64,000 bases of DNA from Nectonema munidae (taxonomy: Eukaryota > Nematomorpha > Nectonematoida > Nectonematidae): NCBI GenBank assembly GCA_030549495.1, contig JAUIRK010000072.1, positions 124,001 through 188,000 of the forward strand. Reading direction: 5' to 3'. Both the position numbers and the translations under genes were made by a program. This document shows positions 23,460-32,822 of this stretch, piece by piece. The notes under the pieces are model-generated. The model was not told where the DNA came from. It did not search any database and saw only the letters and a program-made list of their open reading frames with translations. Positions within the stretch are counted from its first letter, which is position 1. The number at the start of each line of letters is the position of its first letter.

Positions 23460-23599
23460 TTAGTTGGACTTGGGGTAGAGGGTTTGAATGAGCATGTCCA
23501 AGGCTTTCTTGTAGTTCTTGTGCTTCCTGTTAGAGCTGAGGTTCTGTGAAGGGGGAGATGCAGTTGAGAGGTCCTCCGTGAAGACATAGCTTGGCGATT
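23460..23599 (-). CDS. Putative terminal exon, probably of the NPAT-like gene
   Basis: Acceptor CTTTGTTTAG, then a phase-1 frame of 45 residues to TAA: SPSYVFTEDLSTASPPSQNL, SSNRKHKNYKKALDM, LIQTLYPKSN. The serine-rich, then basic amphipathic tail looks like real protein, and a poly(A) signal follows. A second frame (IAKLCLHGGPLNCISPF) is also open at the start but shorter. The phase does not match the donor options of the exon-like block at 23951-24185, so a further exon may lie between, or they belong to different transcripts. I do not recognise the peptide. Assignment to NPAT rests on strand and position only. Confidence 0.45.
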
Positions 23600-23950
23600 C
23601 TAAACAAAGACAGATGGGATAGAAAGGCGCGACCGATGACTCAGATCATAGAAGCTAGTTACGCATCTTGACCATTATCTATATTCCCAAATACTCAAAA
23701 AGAGAACTCATCAAAAGCGATAAAGATTATTATGAAAATGAGAAAGATTTTTAACGAAATGTTCAAGAGATTGGAAATATTTGCTGCAATAAATGTATAA
23801 AAGAAAAAATAAATTGTTGTTAAGTTGCATGAAAACGTTGTCAAATTTGGCTCTACAAAAGGAAAGAAGCGTAAAATTGTATAGAAAAAGAGGAAATAAA
23901 TGAGTTTCGGAATTTAAAAGTAATGACTTCGAAAAAGGAAGTAGGCTTAC

Positions 23951-24185
23951 TACGGAGCGATGTCGAGGCTGTGCAGGAAGAGGGCGCAGACGCTGGAGTG
24001 CTGGACAGGAGGAAGACGTTGCTCGAGCACGCTGGAACAAAGCTCATCTAAAGAATACGGCATTAAATGTTGATCTGTGTCCCAAACCTCAGCGAGCACT
24101 CGCATCAATTTCATCGCTCTTTCTAATTCGCCAAACTCTTTCTCTACTTGGATAAAAACGAGCCAGCAAAAATAGTGGTCTTCCT
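23951..24185 (-). CDS. Putative exon, helical protein segment, unrecognised
   Basis: Acceptor TTTTAGTTTAG, then a long open frame with strong coding composition: EEDHYFCWLVFIQVEKEFGE, LERAMKLMRVLAEVWDTDQH, LMPYSLDELCSSVLEQRLP, PVQHSSVCALFLHSLDIAP. It ends either at an in-frame TAG or at a GTAGTAAG donor that overlaps the stop. The segment is predicted helical by composition (leucine and glutamate rich). It could be a 3' exon of the NPAT-like gene or the last exon of another minus-strand gene. I know no family match. Confidence 0.45.
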
Positions 24186-25142
24186 CTAAACTAAAAGTTC
24201 ATCTTCATTCTGTACAAAACATAATTGGACAGACATTACAATTTAGCATGATGTAGAAGCGCTTTTTTCAACATATGGCATACCTGTCTTAAATAACTTT
24301 TGCAACATATTTCCGTTTCATTATGAAAATAGAAAAAATCACGTTCAAACATTCACATTATTTATATGAAAGCAACGTGCTTATTATTTACGTCAGCATG
24401 AACACTTCTCCAAGCACTTAAATACATTCATTTCAAATTGTAATCTGGCAATTTAGTTAGTATTCAATAAATTCAAATGATCAACAACAACAAAAGTACA
24501 AAAGGCGGTCCCCCTTTCAACACAACAAATGTGTACGCAACTCAAAAAAGGAAAGAATTTTGACTACCTTCTAACATTTTCACTATTGAACGATTTTTGT
24601 TCTATTGCCAAAGTCCCTTTTTTCAGCATTTCCTAAAAAGGAAGACATGGTATGAAACAAAATGCAACCAATTACAAAAAGGCTATCAAGTTTTGCATCT
24701 CACAGACCGAGAACACCTCACTATCGTGGTACTAATTCCTTATTTATTTCAAAAAAATCGCGCTCTCAATTATCTCTATCATTAAAGTGAATTTAAGCTT
24801 TAGGAAAATTAAAAGGCCTTGTTCCAGCTGACACTCACCAAGTCCGCCTACCCCTGAGCAAGGAAGAAGCGAGGCAAAGCCACAAGCTCCTCAATTCCCC
24901 GAAATGAATGAACACTCGCAGGAGAAGGGGATTTGGTGTGCATTTAAAGGTTACTCACTCGGTAAGCGATGGACGTGCGACGCATCAAAAGATAACTCAG
25001 TATTCGCATTCCGAGAAACGAGTAGCGCATTGAAGGAACGCCATCACAATGTGTGGCTCAAGAATCGCTAGTGACGTACAAATCTATTGCATTTATGTGC
25101 GTGCAGGACAGAGAACATTAAGCAGGAAAAAAAGACAGACAC
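24186..25142 (-). other. Intron with exon-like GC-rich patches
   Basis: The stretch 24835-25080 is richer in GC and holds two strong donors on the minus strand: TTACCGA followed by GTGAGT near 24962, and GACTTG followed by GTGAGT near 24840. There is also a good acceptor, CTTCTTCCTTGCTCAG. Small exons could be hidden here, including a 15-base microexon, but the open frames are short and I could not settle on one. Confidence 0.35.
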
Positions 25143-25240
25143 CTCGCTGGTGGATAAATCAAAGATCTTCTTAACCGGAAGCGGGCAAATCTTCCTGCTT
25201 TTTCTGGATGACTCCTCGCTCAGGTTGCTGCAGTCTTTAT
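25143..25240 (-). CDS. NPAT-like gene exon 6 (probable)
   Basis: 98 bases between acceptor TTTTTATAG and donor GTGTCT. Phase 1 in agrees with exon 5; phase 0 out. In that frame it reads DKDCSNLSEESSRKSRKI then CPLPVKKIFDLSTSE: hydrophilic, serine- and lysine-rich, typical of disordered regions of NPAT-type coactivators. The donor is weak. The other two frames meet stops or give unlikely composition. Confidence 0.5.
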
Positions 25241-26246
25241 CTATAAAAATGAATATTCACGATTAACAGGATGATGATGTGCAAAGTGAGATGATGTTGG
25301 GTCACCCATAAGGCAACCATTTCCTTGACTTTCGCCAGAAAAAAAATACTGAAACGACATCAACAACAGAAATGCTCTCGTGGGCACTCCTTTTAATAAG
25401 AGCCTACTAGCACTAAAAACGTTTAACTTAAAATCAGCACGTGCAGCAAAGACGACAAAATGGCTGCTTCGCTTCAACCAAACATTCGTTTGCCATTTAC
25501 ACACAAGATGAACATAGAAATGGATTGTGATAATAAAGGGCCTTGAAAATACGGGCTTAGGAGATTTTTGTGCCTTTTCGTCCTCCGCGTAATCTTTATA
25601 AACTTGACATTTATAGCAATTGTGTTTAAATTGACTGTAAAAGAATTTCATCAAGAGTCTTCTTATAAAATTAGCTTATTAAAATAGGAGTTGAAGAGGC
25701 TTACGTTTTGAGAACGATTGGAATTTGAAAAGGGAGGAGAAATGTTCTCTTATCGCATGCGTAAGCAACGCTTTTTGCGTCACATATCTTCTTCAGTGTA
25801 AATATGCTCTGAAATTCACATATTAAATAGCACTCCAACAACACTGCATCTAAAATATTTGCTCAAATGTTGTTGTTGGGGTTCCCCAGACTCTTTCATT
25901 CAAGGAAGCTTGCACCGCGCAAGAAATGCAGTAGAGTATTTGTAATCATGTGTTGTTTTCCTAGGGCTGTAAGATTGGGGCAATTTGTAATGAGATCTGT
26001 TGTTGTGTGAGAGCAGAGAGGAAAGAGATCTCTGCCTGTTCGGTGTTTATAGGCATTGAGTGATTGATAACGATTTATTTAACCAAAAAACATGACAACA
26101 TCACAAAATAAAGCATAAGAAAGTGTATTTATTTAAAAATACAAAAATGAGAAGGAGCAAGGAAAAACGAAGCAATGAGAAAATACATGTGTGCATGCAT
26201 CATGTGTTGAGTACTTCATTACAAAATAATATTTATTTAAGAATAT

Positions 26247-27120
26247 TTACGTACTATACGATTGAAAAAAGTCTGTAATAATAGACTGCTTTGTTTTTAA
26301 GGCTGATTGTGTCAGGACCAGCTTCTCAGAGTGGTCTGTCATTTGTAAAATACCTTCGTGATCATCGCAAGAAAGAGAAAATCTTCTAACACAGTAAATA
26401 GCATGAAGCGCATCTAACCTGGTTGGAACAGAGAAAGAATGAGATTCGATAGAAGTATTATTCGAGACTGTGCGTTGATCAGAAATGGCATCAAATATTT
26501 TGGCATCAGTTAGCGTAGCTATGATATCATCAACATCTGTATCAATATTAATGTAATCATGTATTGATGGCATATCACAAAGTTTCTTTTCAAGTTGACT
26601 CCACACATTTCTGAACTCTTTTTGTTCATTATCAAAAGTTTCTGAAACTTCTTCAATACCAACATCAGTGGAAACAAAACCACAATTGTGGTAACGATTT
26701 TGAACGGTTTTTTGCTTTACCGTGACTATGCAGATTTTACTGTAAACATGCAATTGAGTAAATCCCACTCGAGATCTTGATTTGCTTCAACTGCTTCTAA
26801 TCTAGGTGTAGCTAAAATTTTTCTCTAGTGGAACTTAAAATTGTGAATGATGTCCATCATTCCATGAGTTGTTTACACGATGTCTTCGGTGGAAGAAAAA
26901 AATTGCATGTTGTCGAGTTATAAATTTGGATTAGCGGTGCAGTTATGAAGAAGCGTAGCATTTTTCGATCTTCTTTCCTCATTCTTTCATCCAGGCTTCT
27001 ATTGTGTTCCACCGGAGTACATAAGATGTTATTAAATGCACGAGGATTTTGAACTTTTCCAATTGCGAGTATAGAGAGTTTGTCTCTCCCATTCACATTC
27101 GCCACAAACAACATCGAATT
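26247..27120 (-). pseudogene. Pogo/Tigger-like transposase remnant (Tc1/mariner superfamily)
   Basis: Blocks in order on the minus strand are LFVANVNGRDKLSILAIGKV then QNPRAF, ERMRKEDRKMLRFFI (where the DNAPAH catalytic motif is eroded to TAPLIQ), FLPPKTSCKQLM, KTVQNRYHNCGFVSTDVGIE, and the C-terminal LKTKQSIITDFFQSYST, close to the KQ-x-x-x-DFF end of Tigger/CENPB-like transposases. Frames change at least twice and the N-terminal helix-turn-helix half is missing or unreadable. TA-flanked termini were not identified. Confidence 0.75.
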
Positions 27121-27639
27121 ATTTTCTTTCGATTAAAGAAGTTATCCGATATATTTAATACTGGATCCTGTATATGCAATTTTTTAAAACAAAAAAAGAT
27201 TGGGACTCAAATATATCTCGGATACAATCGATTCACTGGTGAGCAAATTTAAAAAAAGTTTTGTTGATTAAAATTTTTAAGCTTTTTTTAAGTTATTTTT
27301 CAATAGCTCATTTAGCAATTAAGCAAAATTTGAGAAGTTAATTCGTCAGTTGGTAACAATTTGCCACATAATCTTGATCGTGATCATTATAATATATTTT
27401 TACCCTATTTATGCAGTCACAATTGAGACAATGCATTGAAAAATGCGCGCAGCTGTCAATACCTCAGTACTGTTAACAACATCTGTAAACAGAAAGCTAA
27501 GATGGTAGAAATAAAATATTTGTTATAGTTTTTCCATCAATCTCTTTATATCATATTATAATTTTTTTTTGTTCAATGCAGATTTGTCTTAAACTTGTAA
27601 GTATTTAGCTTAGTGTTTTATTTAAAAATAAATATTTTT

Positions 27640-29035
27640 ATGGTTTTCGATCATGTCTGATGTCTCATCGTAAATGTCTAAACAATCCTAACTCTTTCTG
27701 CTATATATGTGGTAGTTTTACTATTCCAAGTCAGAGAGTAAACATTTGTGTATTTGTCAAACAAGCATATTTTGCGTATTTTAAAGTAAAACTTGGTGAT
27801 AAAGAAAAGGCATGAGCTCTTCGCAAAGTGTGTAAACAGTGTGTCGAGAATTTACGGATGTGGATTAAAGTAACACGTGAAAAGATGACATTTGGTATCC
27901 CCATGGTTTGGAGAGAGCAGAAAAACAATCTACAGACTGTTATTTCTGTTCAGTGAAAACATCAGGACCCAACAAAAAAATTTTAATAGAATATTCAAAT
28001 ATACCGTCAGCTATAAGACCAATGCCTCATTCAGCTGAAATTCAAGTACCAGTTACTTCCTATAGAAGATCTAAGTAATGTTGAAGAGAGCAGCGACAAC
28101 AATGAAGCAGATTTTGACATTCCCAAAGATCCACTTTGTACAAAAATTGATCAAAGCGGGTTGAATGATTTAACACGTGATTTGAACTTGTCAAAAAAAG
28201 CTTCAGGATTATTAGCATCAAGACTGAACGAAAAAATCTTCTAAGCAAAGAGTGAAAGTTTCTTCGTCGGTCTTTCCAAACTTTTCGAACTAAAGAAAGT
28301 TCATTTCTGCGGTACTTTCAAAGTTACAGCGGTTTTGTGTTTTGTCATAACATTCCTGGTTTACCAAAAGAATTAGGGTTTTCAATTTACAACCCAAATA
28401 AATGGCGAATGTTTATTGACAGCTCGAAACAGAGTTTAAAGTGTCTTCTTCTACGCTAAACGCTGAACGTAAGCGTAGCAAGAAAACTTTATTTAAATTG
28501 AAATTGTATGGCTTTCTGAATCTAACTTCTGTGGCATCTTCTTTTGGCTCATTGATGCCTTACACGCGGCTCATGGTTAGCCTTTTGTGAAGAAGCATAG
28601 ATCCAAGAAGTTTTGCCATGTAGAGTGGTATACGTTTTCAGTGATGAGGAAGAGAAAACCCCGTTCTTTGTTGGAGCAAAGTACATATATATATACGTGT
28701 GTACAGGCATGTGTAAGTTACAATCTGTGTTGACAAGGTCTTGCGACGTAACTATGTCTTGTGGTTAGGAACAAATTCAATTAAAGATATTTTGTTAAAA
28801 TAGCCAATAACATTATGTTTACACCTAATGTTACATACACAACGCCTATTTGTTTGGCGCAGTTCCTATTGGGTATCCAGTCTGTCTTTGTGAAGAATAT
28901 GAAGATGTAAAAAAATTATTAGGACATTGGAATATAAAAAACACAATTAAAACATCTGTGTTGACCCTTAAAATGGTGTCCTTTCTTCTTGGTCAGCAAC
29001 GTGGATACACAAAGTGGAACCCGGACATTTGACCG
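27640..29035 (+). mobile_element. Decayed copy of a dispersed arthropod repeat protein (CYICG-finger type)
   Basis: Recognisable blocks of a protein family that is repeated in many arthropod genomes and usually annotated as uncharacterised: NPNSFCYICGSFTIPSQRV, FVKQAYFAYFKVKLGD, CKQCVENLRMWIKVTREKMT then FGIPMVWREQKNN, IPSAIRPMPHSAEIQVP-like, NIPGLPKELGFSIYNPNKWR then MFIDSSKQSLK, and VPIGYPVCLCEEYEDVKKLL then LGQQRGYTKWN. Its transposon class is not clear to me. The frame is broken in several places, so this is a fossil. Confidence 0.7.
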
Positions 29036-29145
29036 ACAGACATCTGACCGAATGGATATTTAATTTAGCCGACGTACATTTGGGCGAACAGACGTTTCAC
29101 CGAACGGACATTTGACAGAACAGACAATTGATCTTTCGGCCAAAT
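29020..29145. repeat. GGACATTTGACCG palindromic repeat cluster
   Basis: Six or seven short variants of GGACATTTGACCGAACGGAC in alternating orientation, directly after the repeat-protein remnant. The same word family occurs at both ends of the MITE at 52252-52600 (GGACATTTCGCCCC and its inverse). Confidence 0.6.
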
Positions 29146-30708
29146 GGCCGGACACGCTAAAGATGCGTATGTTATCTTACGCTATTTATAACGCAATTTT
29201 GTATATCCTTACGTGCCACCAATGAAATGTATTCGTCTACAGAGCACAAGTTTCACGCTTATAAATGCATTCGGACCTTCGTTCATCGAGTATTAAGCAT
29301 CTATGTAATCAATCACTCTTGCTCACTCGGGACTAATTTGCTATATTTTTGTAGGTTATAAGGGTCTAACTAATTACTGACCCACAAAAAACTGCCCCAT
29401 AATCTTCCATTTTATTGTTGGATTTGAAAATATGCTATACTATAATATACTATACTAACATCGACTCTAAGACTGACAATATTCTAACAATGGTAAACCT
29501 AATTCTAAAACGAACAATATTCTAATTATGCTAAATCTAACTCTAGAACTAACAATATTCAAACTATGCTAACACTAACAATATTCTAACTATGCTAACA
29601 CAAACGTTAAAACAATAGCTTTATAGTAGTAATAAATCTCCCTTTTCTTTAAAAACATAGCTTAGGACATTGTATAGTATAGGATATATGAAACATAGTT
29701 GGCTTGTATTTTTCTCTCAATTGTTGGACATTGATTAGTGTTTTTGTTAAACATTTCTATGTGGGGTGGGGTCGATGTGAAGACAAATGTTCTAAGAAGG
29801 GGTCGACGGGTAGAAAAGTTTGCCGATCCCTGCTTTAGCTCATCAGCCAAGATTACAATTATAATTTCACTAAGATAGATAGGAAATCTGAAAATTAATT
29901 TTCTATCCGTCTAACTAATCAAAACGGTTACAGATGCCAATATGTGAAGATTTAGTCTCTATCAAGATAATTTCATAAAGTGAATAAAATGTGGTCATCT
30001 TCTTTCTTTGGTGTGAAGGACTGAACAAAGAACATCATTAATGATTTCAAGAGCAACCAAACTTTTAAAGAAGGATACAAACACCGAGAATGAATTTCTC
30101 ATTTGAATACCACATGCCAATGCAACACGATACTCATAAAAAGTCTTTGAGACTTTCGGATGATCTCTGAAAAAGGTATTCGAACACAGGTTGCACAAAA
30201 TGAAACAGGTTTGATTGATTTTCATAAAAAAATTAGCATCACCACTGAATTCGGCATATTAAAAAAATATGTGTTTTAAATCAAAAAAAACACACGGGCT
30301 AAAAAAAAGGGTTTCAAAATCATTAGAGGCAAATGAATGACTTTTTGTATAGAATCTTTTCTATAAATTGAAGAAAGCATTTTTAAAATCTTACAGAAAA
30401 ATACTCATCATTCCTATCAAATTGTTATAAGCTAGAAACCTTTGCTTTGATTTTTAAATGACTTTATTTTCAAATCAGATTTGGCTTCTTCAAGGATCGG
30501 AAATAGAGTTAGACATTAAAAGCTGCATACTTGGCCATCTCGGACACGAAATAGAGAAAAAGAAAAATTCTAAAGCTCGTCTAATGAATTCCAAAAGGAA
30601 ATAAATAAATAAATGAGTGTTGTGAATAAGAGAACAAATGAATGAAGTGGAAACAGAAGACTTAGAAAAGGTTTTCACACGCAAAAACTCAGAACAAAAC
30701 GAACTCAC

Positions 30709-30801
30709 CACACTCCCCGACTTTAATCACCGCTTTGTTGGCGCTGATAGTGGGCGGATTCTTGGCGAAATTGCCCAAACCCTCCTCCATTGACAAAGTT
30801 C
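30709..30801 (-). CDS. NPAT-like gene exon 5
   Basis: 93 bases, acceptor CTTTTTAG, strong donor GTGAGT, phase 1 in and phase 1 out. It encodes TLSMEEGLGNFAKNPPTISA then NKAVIKVGEC. The frame fits exons 4 and 6. There is no identifiable domain; this lies in the poorly conserved region after the LisH motif. Confidence 0.7.
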
Positions 30802-30849
30802 CTAAAAAGGAAAGCAAGCGCGTCACGCAAAAGCCATGTTCGAGCATAC

Positions 30850-30951
30850 CTCCATCACAACTGTTTTCCAAATCTTCAGTTGTGTTTTCGGAAGAATCTT
30901 CCGAAGCGAATTGATCTTGTTGTAGCAGTTTACTCTTTTTATTTTTTGTCT
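30850..30951 (-). CDS. NPAT-like gene exon 4
   Basis: 102 bases, phase 1 in and out, donor GTATGC. It encodes TKNKKSKLLQQDQFASEDSS then ENTTEDLENSCDG: a basic patch followed by an acidic serine-rich stretch, as in a nuclear localisation signal next to phosphorylation sites (inference). Two acceptors six bases apart (at 30957 and 30951) are both in frame and would add or drop two residues. Confidence 0.72.
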
Positions 30952-31530
30952 CTAAACCTTAAAAAGAAAATAGAGAAATCCAATTGGCACACACAGAAAA
31001 TTTACTAAAATAACTCAAAAATTGATTTTTAAATTCGTTTCTTTTGATTGTACGAGGAATATTGGTTGGCATGGGGTGTCAATAACGTGAAGGTAAAAGT
31101 GCGATGCATAAACCCAAAAATTCTAAAAAAAAAAAAGAGGTGCGTGCGTGCATTTCTTTTTTAGTTGTAGCGGTCTTTTTCCAAGCACACACACGATTAA
31201 GAAGAGAGGAAGGCGAAGTGGAGTTGGAGAAATAGGAAGGAATGTCATTGCGATGAAAGTGCAAAAGCCAACACAATCGAAAGTTGGTGGACGTGTTCGA
31301 TGGTTTGCGCTTTTTTTAACGAGACGGCAAAAGTGGGGCCAAATCGCGAGTTAGACCCGAAACTATTTTGTGCACGCACTCACTAGATCAAAAGGAATAA
31401 ATTTGAACTAAGATCGAAAAAGTGTTTCTCTTAATGCCGCCAAGATAAGGGCAAACACTTGGGGGAGTTGGAAATAAGTGAAAAGGCGACGAGAATGCCA
31501 CAAAGTTAGAGAAAGGGACAAAAAACGTAC

Positions 31531-31809
31531 TCGGCGCATCGAGGTCGTGGAAGAGGTTTTTAAGCGAAAGTGCTGGGTCTGCGACGCCGTCGTGGTCTGG
31601 GTCGTGCGTGACGTCGTTGAAACCACGCTTTTTTGTGAGCAAGCCTTTAGCCGCGCTCTTCTCGTTGTTTGGGGCGGAGTTTTGGCACCGAGCGCAGAAG
31701 GATTTCACCTCTGTTCCATTCTGCGTAGGAAGGATTCTGGCATCGCTGCAGTTCATGCCAACTTGACCAACGTCATTACTTTTAATGGACGTTGTTCCTT
31801 CATAAAATC
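31531..31809 (-). CDS. NPAT-like gene exon 3
   Basis: 279 bases, acceptor TGTATTTAG, donor GTACGT, phase 1 in and out. It encodes FYEGTTSIKSNDVGQVGMNC, SDARILPTQNGTEVKSFCAR, CQNSAPNNEKSAAKGLLTKK, RGFNDVTHDPDHDGVADPAL, SLKNLFHDLDAP. It holds three spaced cysteines (CxxC plus one upstream) but no named domain. GC is well above the flanks. The long reading on the plus strand at 31478-31813 is its shadow. Confidence 0.78.
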
Positions 31810-32654
31810 CTAAATACAGGAAACACCGATTAATACTGAATTCAAAATACGAGTTTAGTTTAAAAACGCAAATCTTGAAACTTTACACGATCATTATCAA
31901 CTGAATAGAAAGTTTCGCTTAACTTATCACAGACTCAAGTTTTAGATAAAAAAGAGCTTAGCATAAAAGAGAGTTCAAAAATCAAAAATTTAAGAGATAC
32001 ATACAATTAATCGTCTGTTAATAAAGTTTGCTGCCCAACCGACCCCAACTTGGGGACAAGGTGTAGTCAAAGAAAAAGAATCAAGTTTGATGCGTCGTTC
32101 AATCGAATTCACGTTTTGTCATGGGGTTTTGGATGGACGTTACCAACACAGAGATTAGATTCTACAAAAAACAGGCGGCTTTCTCTTTGTAGTCTCCCAC
32201 GAGCTCATATGAGTTCTGTATCAAAGAGTTTTTGAAGCGTTAGGGGAGTCTGTAGATTTCTTTACTCTTAGCAAAGCAGCCTTCTTCTTCTCTTTTAGGG
32301 GTGGGGTTTTTAAAGAAAAATTGGGGGGGTTAACAACTTTAAAAAAAATTTAAATTTAAAAAAAAAACTTTTTTTTTTTAAAAAAAAATTTTAAAATTTA
32401 AAATAAAAAATGGAGCGAGAAAAAAAAAGGTTGGGGGGAAAAAAGGAAAAAAGAAATTTATTAATGACTTCTTCACGTGCTTTGAAGGAAACGAGCGCCC
32501 GCCTTCAATTGCGCTTGCCATTCCGCGGAATCCCTCATCGATACAGTCAAGAGTAAAGGGGATTTGGTTGTAGCGAATGCACCCCTTACTCGGCACAAGG
32601 ATCAGCTGACGCGCAGTTGTGTTATTTTTGCCAAAATTAAGAAATAGGACTTGC

Positions 32655-32822
32655 CGTATTCTGGGAGAGTGTACTCTTCCAGAATCTTGAGAAGAGAGAT
32701 GTTGGCGAACATGGGGTTTTTGTGTGAATTTTGTTGTAAGGCAGCCTTGACTTCTCGGAGATGAGGCGATTCTTTCAGGAACACTTCGTAACTACCATGC
32801 AAGCCTTGCTGCTTCAGGTACC
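32655..32822 (-). CDS. NPAT: NPAT-like gene exon 2 (LisH domain)
   Basis: 168 bases. Acceptor AACTTTTTTAG; joins exon 1 in phase 1 to give LGYLKQQGLHGSYEVFLKES then PHLREVKAALQQNSHKNPMF, ANISLLKILEEYTLPEYG. This is a LisH motif followed by the helix that continues it, and it aligns with human NPAT LGYLQQENLISTCQTFILES and LTTILNEYV. NPAT (fly Mxc) is the nuclear coactivator of replication-dependent histone genes at histone locus bodies. The only sensible exit is a GC donor (TACG followed by GCAAGT). GT donors before the stop would not keep the frame with exon 3. Confidence 0.85.

Larger units (their letters stand above)
25241..30708 (-). other. NPAT-like intron 5 with nested transposons
   Basis: A 5.5-kb intron if no exon was missed. 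It holds the Tigger remnant and the CYICG-type repeat listed separately. An open stretch at about 25503-25634 has an acceptor (TTCTTTTACAG) and two candidate donors and could be another exon. 29400-29640 is AT-rich with repeated CTAACAATATTCTAA motifs. 30225-30280 holds part of the 144-bp repeat unit (CACTGAATTCGGCATATT). Confidence 0.55.

Noticed and set aside
25503-25634. Possible extra NPAT-like exon (phase 1 in and out)
   Set aside because: Two frames are open and neither is convincing; donor choice is ambiguous. Kept as intron.
31478-31813. 111-codon plus-strand ORF
   Set aside because: Antisense reading of NPAT-like exon 3.
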